Assembly (NCBI RefSeq): GCF_000719115.1
Contig: NZ_JOEA01000024.1
Location: 124,001-188,000 of the forward strand
Length of the DNA stretch: 64,000 bases
Source: Lentzea albidocapillata
Lineage (GTDB): Bacteria > Actinomycetota > Actinomycetes > Mycobacteriales > Pseudonocardiaceae
Direction: 5' to 3'
Shown here: positions 32,488 through 39,244 of the stretch, piece after piece
Numbering within the stretch: the stretch's first letter is position 1
Layout of the letters: each line of letters begins with the position of its first letter
The notes under the pieces: generated by a model
Databases searched by the model: none
Told to the model about the DNA's origin: nothing
The model's input: only the letters and a program-made list of their open reading frames with translations
Translations under genes and position numbers: made by a program

Positions 32488-32859
32488 ATGTTCCGCAACG
32501 TCGCCAGGGTGACCGGCGTGGTCACGCTCGTCGCCGCTCTCGGTCTGTCGCTCAGTGCCGTCAGTCCGGCCGTGGCCGGACCGGAGCAGTGTCCTGAAGG
32601 CCACTTCTGCCTGTGGGAGCACGCGGGTTACAAGGGCAGGTTCTTCTCATCCCCCCACGACGTGCCGAATGTCGGCCCCGACATGAACGACAAGTCCACG
32701 TCGCACTGGAACCGGATGGACAAGAGGGTCTGCGTGTACGACCACAGCCGTTACCGAGGCCTTCTGGGTTCGTACGGTTCCAACTCCTTCGGCCACATGG
32801 ACTTCACCCACGACATCATCACGTCCTTCCGCCGAGTGAACGCGGAAGGCCGCTGCTGA
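32488..32859 (+). CDS. secreted I36-type peptidase inhibitor
   Basis: A 123-residue protein with a signal peptide (ARVTGVVTLVAALGLSLSAV ending AVAG). The mature domain opens CPEGHFCLWEHAGYKGRFF, the hallmark of the peptidase inhibitor I36 family (C-x-x-G-x-x-C-L-[WY]), and continues with VCVYDHSRYRG. Such proteins fold as one or two crystallin Greek-key units; the founding member inhibits metalloproteases. Four cysteines are in the mature chain. Divergent from the response regulator, with a large palindrome between. No good ribosome site is visible upstream of the ATG. Confidence 0.85.
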   Translation: MFRNVARVTGVVTLVAALGLSLSAVSPAVAGPEQCPEGHFCLWEHAGYKGRFFSSPHDVPNVGPDMNDKSTSHWNRMDKRVCVYDHSRYRGLLGSYGSNSFGHMDFTHDIITSFRRVNAEGRC

Positions 32860-32909
32860 GCCACGGAAAGGACGGTCCGCACAAGATCAACCGATACGGA
32901 GAACCAGCC

Positions 32910-34571
32910 ATGCGGAAACGACATCGGTCCATCAGGGTGCTGAGTACAGTGATGGCCGCGGGGACCCTGCTCAGCCTGACCACGCCCGTGGCGCAGGGCG
33001 AGCAAACAGGTGCTGGCCTGAACCGGTTCTACAGTCAGCGGATCACGTGGGCGGCGTGCGACCAGCCGGTGCCACCGGGAGTCCCGGCCGACTTCTGGAA
33101 GCAACAGTGGTCCGGAATGGACTGCGGCACGGTCATGGTGCCGATGGACTATCGCGGTCCGGGCGGTCGCACGCTTGAGATCATCGTGACCAGGGTCAGG
33201 GCCAAGGATCCGGCGAAACGACAGGGCGCGCTGCTGACGAATCCCGGCGGTCCCGGCATCACGGGGCTGTTCTTCCCCAAGGGTTTCGCCAGGCTGTCCG
33301 CCGCCGCGGAGAGCTTCGACGTCATCGGCTTCGGTCCCAGGGGCACGCGGTTCAACAAGGACGAGTTGCGGTGCGAGGTCCCCGACCAGGCGCCGGACCG
33401 GCCGACCCGGCCGACCGACGCGCAACTGGCCGTCATCGCCGAACAGGCACGACAGCAGGAAGAGATGTGTCAGCGCGCGGGCGGTGAGTTGCGCAAGCAC
33501 GTCACCACCGCGAACACCGCGCGGGACATGGACGTCATCCGCGCCGCCATGGGCGAACGGAAGATCAACTACTACGGCGCCTCGTACGGCACCTACCTCG
33601 GTGCCGTCTACGGAAGCCTCTTTCCGAGTAAGCTCAACCGAAGCGTGCTGGACTCCTCCATGCACCCCGACTGGTCCTACTACGAGGCGTCCAAGTCGCA
33701 GGCGATCGCGATCAAGGCCAGCGTCGACGCCTGGCTCGCCTGGGTCGCGCAGCGCGACAACGCCTACCACCTCGGCAGGACGGCGACCGAAGTCCACACA
33801 GCGCTGGAAAAGCTGCGCGCAGAGCTGGAGCGCACACCGGTGCCCTGGAATGGCGGTCCACCGGACATTCCCGCGGTCGACGGCGACGTGCTGGACCTGA
33901 TCGTCGGCATGGACGCCCCAGGCCGGCCGAACTGGGACGTCCTCGCCCGGCTCCTCATCCAGTTCCAGGAGGCGTTGCAGACCGGCGCTCTCTCGCCGGA
34001 CACCGCCGCCGCGCTCAAAATCATGGTCCCGGCCGAACCGAAGACCGCGATCGGTGTGTGGGAAGCCGTGACGTGCGAGCGGGACTGGCCCGCAGACGTC
34101 AACGAGTACTACCGGCAGATGCGGATCTTCCGCGAGAAGTACCCCTACGGTGAAGGAGCGATGTCCGCGGCTCCCACCCCGTGCACGTTCCGGAGCTTCA
34201 CGCCGACGGAACGCCCCGTCGACCTCCAGCGCCGGGGCTATCCACCGGGGCTGGTGCTGCAGGCCGAGTTCGACCCGGCGACGAAGTACGAGGGCGGGCC
34301 CGCCATGGCGCGCAAGCTCCGCGACCACCTGATCACCGCGGTCGACGACGGCAGCCACGGCCTCTACATCGGCAACGCCTGCGTCACCAAGCGGGTCGAC
34401 GACTACCTCCTCCGCGGCGTTCTCCCGTCCAAGCAGTCCACCTGCGCGGGCGCGCCGCGACCGGACGTACCGGCCGACGCACAACCCTCCAGGGCGGACC
34501 AGCGCGGCGGATCGCTAGCCGAGCAGCTGAAAGCGCTGGCGGACCGGCATCCGAAGCTGCCGATCGGCTGA
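32910..34571 (+). CDS. secreted alpha/beta hydrolase, tripeptidyl aminopeptidase type
   Basis: A 553-residue secreted hydrolase with signal peptide (STVMAAGTLLSLTTPVAQG). The oxyanion segment is NPGGPGITG near 113, the nucleophile elbow YYGASYGTYLG near 223, and the C-terminal TAP-like domain (CTFRSF...) keeps LQAEFDPATKYEGG (catalytic Asp) and DDGSHGLYIG (His). This is the S33 family of Streptomyces SlpD/SlpE and tripeptidyl aminopeptidases, which trim N-terminal tripeptides outside the cell. GGAGAA lies seven bases before the ATG. It follows the I36-type inhibitor by 50 bp and may be co-transcribed with it. Confidence 0.92.
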   Translation: MRKRHRSIRVLSTVMAAGTLLSLTTPVAQGEQTGAGLNRFYSQRITWAACDQPVPPGVPADFWKQQWSGMDCGTVMVPMDYRGPGGRTLEIIVTRVRAKDPAKRQGALLTNPGGPGITGLFFPKGFARLSAAAESFDVIGFGPRGTRFNKDELRCEVPDQAPDRPTRPTDAQLAVIAEQARQQEEMCQRAGGELRKHVTTANTARDMDVIRAAMGERKINYYGASYGTYLGAVYGSLFPSKLNRSVLDSSMHPDWSYYEASKSQAIAIKASVDAWLAWVAQRDNAYHLGRTATEVHTALEKLRAELERTPVPWNGGPPDIPAVDGDVLDLIVGMDAPGRPNWDVLARLLIQFQEALQTGALSPDTAAALKIMVPAEPKTAIGVWEAVTCERDWPADVNEYYRQMRIFREKYPYGEGAMSAAPTPCTFRSFTPTERPVDLQRRGYPPGLVLQAEFDPATKYEGGPAMARKLRDHLITAVDDGSHGLYIGNACVTKRVDDYLLRGVLPSKQSTCAGAPRPDVPADAQPSRADQRGGSLAEQLKALADRHPKLPIG

Positions 34572-34574
34572 TCG

Positions 34575-34629
34575 CGTGGCCGGAACGGGCGGTGCCAGGC
34601 TCCGCTGGGCACCGCCCGTTCCGGCCACG
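34575..34629 (+). terminator. 22-bp perfect stem-loop terminator
   Basis: A 22-base arm starting CGTGGCCGGAACGGG pairs without mismatch with its complement after an 11-base loop. It starts three bases after the hydrolase stop. No T-run follows. It is the strongest hairpin that I see in the window and should end the I36/hydrolase transcript. Confidence 0.88.
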
Positions 34630-34665
34630 AGGGGAGAGACGACGTGACATCGGACTACCGGCAGG

Positions 34666-34875
34666 TCACGCGGGCGTGACCTGGAACAGCCCGCCACCGG
34701 CCCACTCGTTGCCGAAGCTGACCGCGTATGTCGAGGTCACGTTGGACTGCGCGTAGACCTTGTGCGTGGAGTCGACGTGGCCAGGCGTGTCCTCGACCAG
34801 GCAGTAGCTGCTCGCCAGTTGACGGGCCCCTACTCGGTGAGGCCTCGGCCGGTCTTGCAGTTGGGTCTGCTGCAC
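34666..34875 (-). pseudogene. 3' end of an unidentified protein gene, truncated
   Basis: The minus-strand frame ends VYAQSNVTSTYAVSFGNEW then AGGGLFQVTPA before a stop. This looks like a genuine protein end (regular beta-strand pattern, Gly/Trp), but the upstream part turns basic and Gln/Arg-rich, unlike a coding sequence, and IS3 transposase remains follow. I do not recognise the family. Probably the tail of a secreted protein cut by transposon events. Confidence 0.35.
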
Positions 34876-34894
34876 CGTTAGGTGACAGTGGTAG

Positions 34895-35088
34895 TCACGC
34901 AGCCTGGCTGGCTGGCGTGGTCATGATTGCTTCGTATTGATGGGGGTCAACCGGCCGAGGGCGGTTTGGCGTCTGCGGCGGTGGCAGGTGCGTTCGATCC
35001 AGGTGACGATCGCGGTCCGGAGTTCGTCGCGGGTGGGCCAGGTGCGCCGGTTGAGAACGTTGTTCTGCAGCAAGGCGAAGAAGGGGTC
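34895..35088 (-). pseudogene. IS3-family transposase, C-terminal fragment with frameshift
   Basis: One minus-strand frame reads FFALLQNNVLNRRTWPTRDE, LRTAIVTWIERTCHRRRRQ and LGRLTPI; the adjacent frame continues YEAIMTTPASQAA to a stop. Joined, they are the normal C terminus of an IS3/IS481-type DDE transposase common in actinomycetes. A one-base shift near 34945 separates them and everything upstream of the last 60 codons is gone, so it is non-functional. Confidence 0.8.
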
Positions 35089-35149
35089 TGTCAATCGAAC
35101 GGCGAGACCGGCGCGTCCGACCATGCTGCCGCGAGGAACGTCTCACCGA

Positions 35150-35497
35150 CGCGGAAGCGAAGCGAAGCTGCGCCGGTTCCAGGACGCTATCGCGGCGGGA
35201 ATCGACCCGTCCGCACTCGTAGAGGCGATGAACGAGGCGCAAGAGAAGCGCGCGGCTGCTCAAGCCGAGCTGAACGGGGTGCCGAAACGCGTCGGGCGAA
35301 GCGCCGCCGAGATCCACGCCATGATTGATTCGCTCGGCGACGTGAAGAAGGTAATCAGACAGGCGGACCCCGCCGAGCTGCAAAGACTGCACGAGGCGCT
35401 GAACGTGGAGATCGTCTACAACGCAACGGCCCGGATGCTCGTTTCGAGCATCCGGGCCGTTGGTAGGGATAAAGCTGGTGTCCGAGGGGGGACTTGA
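35150..35497 (+). pseudogene. large serine recombinase, C-terminal fragment ending inside tRNA-Leu
   Basis: The translation EAKLRRFQDAIAAGIDPSAL, EAMNEAQEKRAAAQAELNG and EEIHAMIDSLGDVKKVI-like text through QADPAELQRLHEALNVEIVYN (the middle piece actually reads AEIHAMIDSLGDVKKVI) matches the coiled-coil end of large serine integrases. The catalytic and zinc-ribbon parts are lost. The frame stops at TGA 35495-35497, nineteen bases inside the 3' end of tRNA-Leu, as expected when an integrase gene abuts an attachment site in a tRNA. It is a leftover of an excised or decayed element. Confidence 0.75.
35426..35460 (-). terminator. 16-bp stem-loop downstream of tRNA-Leu
   Basis: ACGGCCCGGATGCTCG and its exact complement enclose the loop TTT. 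On the minus strand it starts 15 bases after the tRNA CCA end, so it is well placed to terminate the tRNA transcript. It also lies within the recombinase frame on the other strand. Confidence 0.75.
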
Positions 35498-35561
35498 ACC
35501 CCCACGCCCTTTCGGGCACTAGCACCTCAAGCTAGCGCGTCTGCCATTCCGCCACCCAGAC
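35476..35561 (-). tRNA. tRNA-Leu (anticodon GAG)
   Basis: Read on the minus strand, GTCTGGG pairs with CTCGGAC (two G-T wobbles), followed by A and an encoded CCA. The D arm is GCGGAATGGCAGACGC. The anticodon stem CTAGC/GCTAG encloses TTGAGGT, anticodon GAG. A long variable arm (GCCCGAAAGGGC) marks class II tRNA-Leu, and the T arm GGGGGTTCAAGTCCCCC is complete. The 3' half is the likely attachment core for the adjacent recombinase remnant. Confidence 0.96.
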
Positions 35562-35620
35562 TGATGTGAACAGAATACAGGGCGTCCGGAGGTACCTGAA
35601 CGCGGGGCTACGATCGGCCC

Positions 35621-36688
35621 GTGAAGGTGATCGTCGAGGCTGACGGCGGCTCGCGGGGCAACCCCGGTCCGGCCGGGTACGGCGCGGTCGTGCGCGACAA
35701 GTTCAGCGGCGAGACGCTGGCCGAGCGCAAGGGGTTCATCGGCGTCGCCACCAACAACGTGGCCGAGTACCAGGGGCTCATCGCCGGGCTCAGGGCCGCG
35801 CGCGAGCTGAACGCCGAGACCGTGGACGTGCGGATGGACTCCAAGCTCGTCGTCGAGCAGATGTCCGGGCGCTGGAAGATCAAGCACCCCTCGATGCAGC
35901 CCCTCGCGCGGGAGGCGCAGGAGGTGGCGCGTGACTTCCAGAAGATCACGTACGAGTGGATCCCGCGCGAGCGCAACCGGCAGGCGGACAGGCTCGCGAA
36001 CGAGGCCATGGACGACGAGGCGAAACCCCCACAGGCCGAAGGCGCCAAGCAGCCGCACTGGAGTGGCGCGGCGGGGGAGCCCACGCGGCTGATCCTGTTG
36101 CGGCACGGGCAGACGAGGCTGTCGGTCGACCGGCGCTACTCGGGGCGGGGCGACCACCCGCTGACGGAGCTCGGGCTGGAGCAGGCGGAGAGGGCTGCGG
36201 CACGTCTCTCCAAAATGGACGGCATCGCGGGCGTCATTTCGTCACCGCTGCAAAGGGCGCAGCAGACGGCGGGAAAGCTCGCGGACAAGATCGGGCTCGA
36301 GGTCGTCACCCACCAGGGGCTCATCGAGACCGACTTCGGCACGTGGGAGGGGCTGACGTTCGCCGAGGCGAGCAAGCAGGACCCCGAGGTGCACCGCAGG
36401 TGGCTGGGCGACACGTCCGTGAAGCCACCGGACGGCGAGAGCTTCGACGAGGTGCACGCGCGGGTTCGCAAGGCGCGCACGGACATCATCGCGCGGTACG
36501 GCGGCAAGACGTTGGTGCTGGTCAGCCACGTCACGCCGATCAAGACGATGCTCCGCCAGGCGCTGGACGTCGGGCCGCAGTTCCTGTTCCGGATGCACCT
36601 CGACCTCACCGGGGTGTCGATCGCCGAGTTCTACCCGGACGGGCACGCGTCGGTGAAGCTCGTCAACGACACCTCGCACCTCGGCTGA
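35621..36688 (+). CDS. bifunctional RNase H I / CobC-type phosphatase (Rv2228c-like)
   Basis: A 355-residue fusion. Residues 1-135 are RNase HI: EADGGSRGNPGPAGYGA carries the first Asp, NNVAEYQGL the Glu, RMDSKLVVEQM the next Asp, and RNRQADRLANEA the last. Residues 150-355 are a histidine phosphatase, with LILLRHGQTRLS (His nucleophile) and later SHVTPIKTML (second His). In M. tuberculosis the homologue removes RNA from RNA-DNA hybrids and dephosphorylates alpha-ribazole phosphate in cobalamin synthesis. GTG start at 35621, divergent from tRNA-Leu. It belongs with the cobD-zinc ribbon block from which it is separated here by the accessory region. Confidence 0.95.
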   Translation: MKVIVEADGGSRGNPGPAGYGAVVRDKFSGETLAERKGFIGVATNNVAEYQGLIAGLRAARELNAETVDVRMDSKLVVEQMSGRWKIKHPSMQPLAREAQEVARDFQKITYEWIPRERNRQADRLANEAMDDEAKPPQAEGAKQPHWSGAAGEPTRLILLRHGQTRLSVDRRYSGRGDHPLTELGLEQAERAAARLSKMDGIAGVISSPLQRAQQTAGKLADKIGLEVVTHQGLIETDFGTWEGLTFAEASKQDPEVHRRWLGDTSVKPPDGESFDEVHARVRKARTDIIARYGGKTLVLVSHVTPIKTMLRQALDVGPQFLFRMHLDLTGVSIAEFYPDGHASVKLVNDTSHLG

Positions 36689-36690
36689 GG

Positions 36691-36819
36691 TCAGCGCGCG
36701 GAACGGCGGCGCGCCACCAGCAGATCGTCAGTACGGCCAGGACGGCGCCACCGGCCGCCAGTGCCTCGACGCTGGGGGCCGACTGTCACGGCCAAGGCGA
36801 TGTGGAGCGGTTTCACCAT
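36691..36819 (-). CDS. small ORF, probably a frameshifted one-helix membrane protein
   Basis: GGAGGACCG precedes an ATG at 36819, an excellent ribosome site. The frame reads MVKPLHIALAVTVGPQ and then RRGTGGRWRRPGRTD to a stop after 42 codons. In the next frame the same bases after the C-run read VEALAAGGAVLAVLTICWW, a convincing membrane helix, so an indel in the CCCCC run near 36775 probably broke a small membrane protein. It follows the flavin reductase gene by 39 bp. Confidence 0.4.
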   Translation of the reverse strand: MVKPLHIALAVTVGPQRRGTGGRWRRPGRTDDLLVARRRSAR

Positions 36820-36858
36820 CGGTCCTCCCCAGAGCAGTGTCCCAGGAAGGAGCCGGTG

Positions 36859-37380
36859 TCAGCCGACCTTGCGCAACCGGGGCGTCAGCGCCGTCGTGAA
36901 CCGGTCGGCCGCCGCCTCCAGGGCCGCCGCCGCGCCGGGCGTCCCGACGTTCCGGTCCAGCACGAACTCACCGCGTACCACCTGGTCCGCGCCCTTGGCC
37001 GCGAGCAACGGGTGCAGCGCGTAGTCCATCGCCACCAGGAAACCCTGGTTGCCGCCCGTCGCCAGCGGCAGCACCGCCCGCCCGCGCAACGCCTTCTTCG
37101 GCAGCAGGTCGAGCAACGCCTTCACCAGCCCGCTGTACGCCGCGCGGTACACCGGCGAGGCGACCACGAGGCCGTCCGCGGCCAGCACTCCGCTCACAGC
37201 GGCGGAGATCTCCGGATCCCGCAGGTCCTCGGTGAGCAGCGACAACGTGGGTAGGGAGCGCACGTCGAGCAACGACACGCGGTGCCCGGCGGCCCGCAGT
37301 TGTTCCTCCACGAACGACACGACGACACCGGTCGGCGCGGAGTGGGAGGGCGCACCGGAGATGATCAGCAGATCGGACAT
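36859..37380 (-). CDS. NADPH-dependent FMN reductase (SsuE-like)
   Basis: A 173-residue flavodoxin-fold reductase. SGAPSHSAPTGVVV binds the FMN phosphate, ASPVYRAAYSGLVKALLDLLP is the SsuE/MsuE signature, and LATGGNQGFLVAMDYALHPLL carries the nicotinamide site. SsuE reduces FMN for two-component alkanesulfonate monooxygenases. Consistent with a sulfur role, a cysteine-containing leader peptide gene of the actinobacterial type lies 40 bp upstream, so expression likely depends on cysteine supply. No sulfonate monooxygenase is present nearby. Confidence 0.9.
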   Translation of the reverse strand: MSDLLIISGAPSHSAPTGVVVSFVEEQLRAAGHRVSLLDVRSLPTLSLLTEDLRDPEISAAVSGVLAADGLVVASPVYRAAYSGLVKALLDLLPKKALRGRAVLPLATGGNQGFLVAMDYALHPLLAAKGADQVVRGEFVLDRNVGTPGAAAALEAAADRFTTALTPRLRKVG

Positions 37381-37420
37381 GACAGGGCACTCCCTGAGTT
37401 CGCGGCTACGGAGAACACAC

Positions 37421-37483
37421 TCAGAGGAGGCAACACAGGCTTGCTGCCACGCGGCCGTAGTCGACGTGGCGACGTCGTGTCAT
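37421..37483 (-). CDS. cysteine-type leader peptide (upstream ORF of the FMN reductase)
   Basis: A 20-codon ORF, MTRRRHVDYGRVAASLCCLL. Actinobacterial sulfur genes are often preceded by such peptides, with the pattern HVDLxRVxxxxC and one or more cysteines at the end. Here two successive Cys codons (TGT TGC) come just before the last two leucines. Ribosome stalling at these when cysteine is short could change the accessibility of the downstream start. The ORF ends 40 bases before the reductase ATG. Confidence 0.75.
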   Translation of the reverse strand: MTRRRHVDYGRVAASLCCLL

Positions 37484-37550
37484 GGCCGAAGTCAACCAAC
37501 GTCCGCACCGGTGGACAACCGGTTCCAGCCGCTGGGATATCCTGGTCAGT

Positions 37551-37949
37551 GCGGATGAGTCGGCAGGGCGGCCGCGGCAGGAGACTGTCGAGGAAAGTCC
37601 GGACTCCACAGGGCAGGGTGGTTGTTAACGGCAACCAGGGGCGACCCTCGGGACAGTGCCACAGAAAACAGACCGCCTCGGCGAAAGCCGCGGTAAGGGT
37701 GAAACGGTGGTGTAAGAGACCACCAGCGCCCCAGGTGACTGGGGCGGCTAGGTAAACCCCACCCGGAGCAAGGCCAAGAGGGCACCGGATCGCAAGTGAA
37801 GGTGCTGCGCGAGCGTTCGAGGGCTGCCCGTCCGATGCTCGCGGGTAGGCCGCTAGAGCCTGTCGGCAACGGCAGGCCCAGATGGATGGCCGCCGACTGG
37901 GACCTCGGTCCCATGAACAGGATCCGGCTTACATGCCGGCTCATCCGCC
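37551..37949 (+). ncRNA. rnpB: RNase P RNA, bacterial type A
   Basis: About 399 bases. The ends pair (GCGGATGAGTCGGC with GCCGGCTCATCCGC). GAGGAAAGTCCGGACTCC near 37588 is conserved region I, CAGGGTGGTTGTTAACGGCAACC and GGGTGAAACGGTGGTGTAAGAGACC are the P10-P12 area, and GATCCGGCTTACA near the 3' end is the conserved P4 partner region. This is the catalytic RNA that removes tRNA 5' leaders. Threonine synthase starts only a few bases after its 3' end. Confidence 0.97.
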
Positions 37950-37952
37950 TGT

Positions 37953-39089
37953 ATGCATGAGGTCATGCTCTCGCATCTGGAATGTGCCCGTTGCGGCCGC
38001 GAACACGACGCCGACGCCGTCCAGAACCTCTGCCACGAGTGCGCGTCGCCGCTGCTCGCCCGCTACGACCTGACGAAGGTCCGAAGGCCGACGACCGAGA
38101 ACTCGCTGTGGCGCTACCGCGACGTCCTTCCGGTCCGCGACCCTGACCCGGCGTTCAGCCTCGGCGAGGGCATGACGCCGCTCGTGCCGTTGCCCGCGCT
38201 GAGCCGGGCGCTGGACGCGAACGTCCTCATGAAGGACGAATCGCTCATCCCGACCGGCTCGTTCAAGGCCCGTGGCGCGGCCGTCGGCGTGGCGAGGGCC
38301 AAGGAACTGGGCATCGAGGGCATCAAGATGCCGACCAACGGCAACGCGGGCGCGGCCTGGGCCCTGTACGCGGCCCGCGCCGGCATCCGCAGTGTCATCG
38401 CGATGCCCGAGGACGCCCCGCTGATCACCCGCGAGGAGGTCGAGGCGAGCGGCGCCGAACTGCGGATCGTGCCGGGCACCATCGCCGACGCCGGCAAGGC
38501 CATCGCGGACGTCGACCTCTTCGACGCCTCCACGCTCCGCGAGCCCTACCGCATCGAAGGCAAGAAGACGATGGGCTACGAGATCGTCGAGCAACTCGGC
38601 TGGCGCGTCCCCGACGTGATCGTCTACCCGACCGGCGGCGGGGTCGGTCTGATCGGGATTCACAAGGCACTGCTGGAGATGCGCGAGCTCGGCTGGATCT
38701 CCGGCGACCTGCCCCGGCTCGTCGCGGTGCAGTCCACCGGCTGCGCGCCGATCGTCCGGGCGTTCGAGGCGGGGGAGGCGGAATCGGCCTTCTGGCACGA
38801 CGCGTACACCAGCGCGTTCGGCATCAACGTGCCGAAACCGTTGGGGGACTTCATCATCCTCCAGGCCATCAGGGAGACCGATGGCACGGCGGTGGCGGTG
38901 ACCGACGAGCAGATCGCGGCCGACCGCGCCGAGACCGCCCGGCTCGAAGGCGTGTTCCTGTGCCCGGAAGGCGCCGCGACGATCAGCGCCGTCCGTTCAC
39001 TGCGCGAGGACGGCTGGCTCGAGGCGGACGACGAAGTGGTCGTGCTGAACACCGGAGCGGGCATCAAGTACCCAACTGTCCGCCTCTAG
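37953..39089 (+). CDS. threonine synthase-like PLP enzyme
   Basis: A 378-residue PLP-dependent lyase. The N-terminal zinc-ribbon-like part has CARCG and CHEC, common in this threonine synthase branch. The PLP lysine is in IPTGSFKARGAAVGVA (about residue 103), the phosphate loop is YPTGGGVGLIG, and GFNVPKPL-type text appears as GINVPKPLGDF. Threonine synthase converts phosphohomoserine to threonine; the fold alone does not exclude related lyases. ATG 37953 is only three bases beyond rnpB; ATG 37965 is an alternative start. No ribosome site is clear for either. Confidence 0.85.
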   Translation: MHEVMLSHLECARCGREHDADAVQNLCHECASPLLARYDLTKVRRPTTENSLWRYRDVLPVRDPDPAFSLGEGMTPLVPLPALSRALDANVLMKDESLIPTGSFKARGAAVGVARAKELGIEGIKMPTNGNAGAAWALYAARAGIRSVIAMPEDAPLITREEVEASGAELRIVPGTIADAGKAIADVDLFDASTLREPYRIEGKKTMGYEIVEQLGWRVPDVIVYPTGGGVGLIGIHKALLEMRELGWISGDLPRLVAVQSTGCAPIVRAFEAGEAESAFWHDAYTSAFGINVPKPLGDFIILQAIRETDGTAVAVTDEQIAADRAETARLEGVFLCPEGAATISAVRSLREDGWLEADDEVVVLNTGAGIKYPTVRL

Positions 39090-39244
39090 ATCTTCCACTG
39101 CCCAAGGGTGTTACAGAATTACGGCCGTTCGAGTGGTGCGCCCGCCGCAACTGGCCACTCTCGGTATCACCGCGAACGAACCCAGATCCTCCTGTCAGAC
39201 GGCCGGCCCCTGCAGCCGGCCGTCCCCGAGGGAGGGAACAGACA

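Noticed and set aside
36700..36800. LPXTG-type or rhodopsin-like helix protein on the minus strand
   Set aside because: The hydrophobic segment is short and out of frame with the only good start; recorded as a broken small ORF instead.
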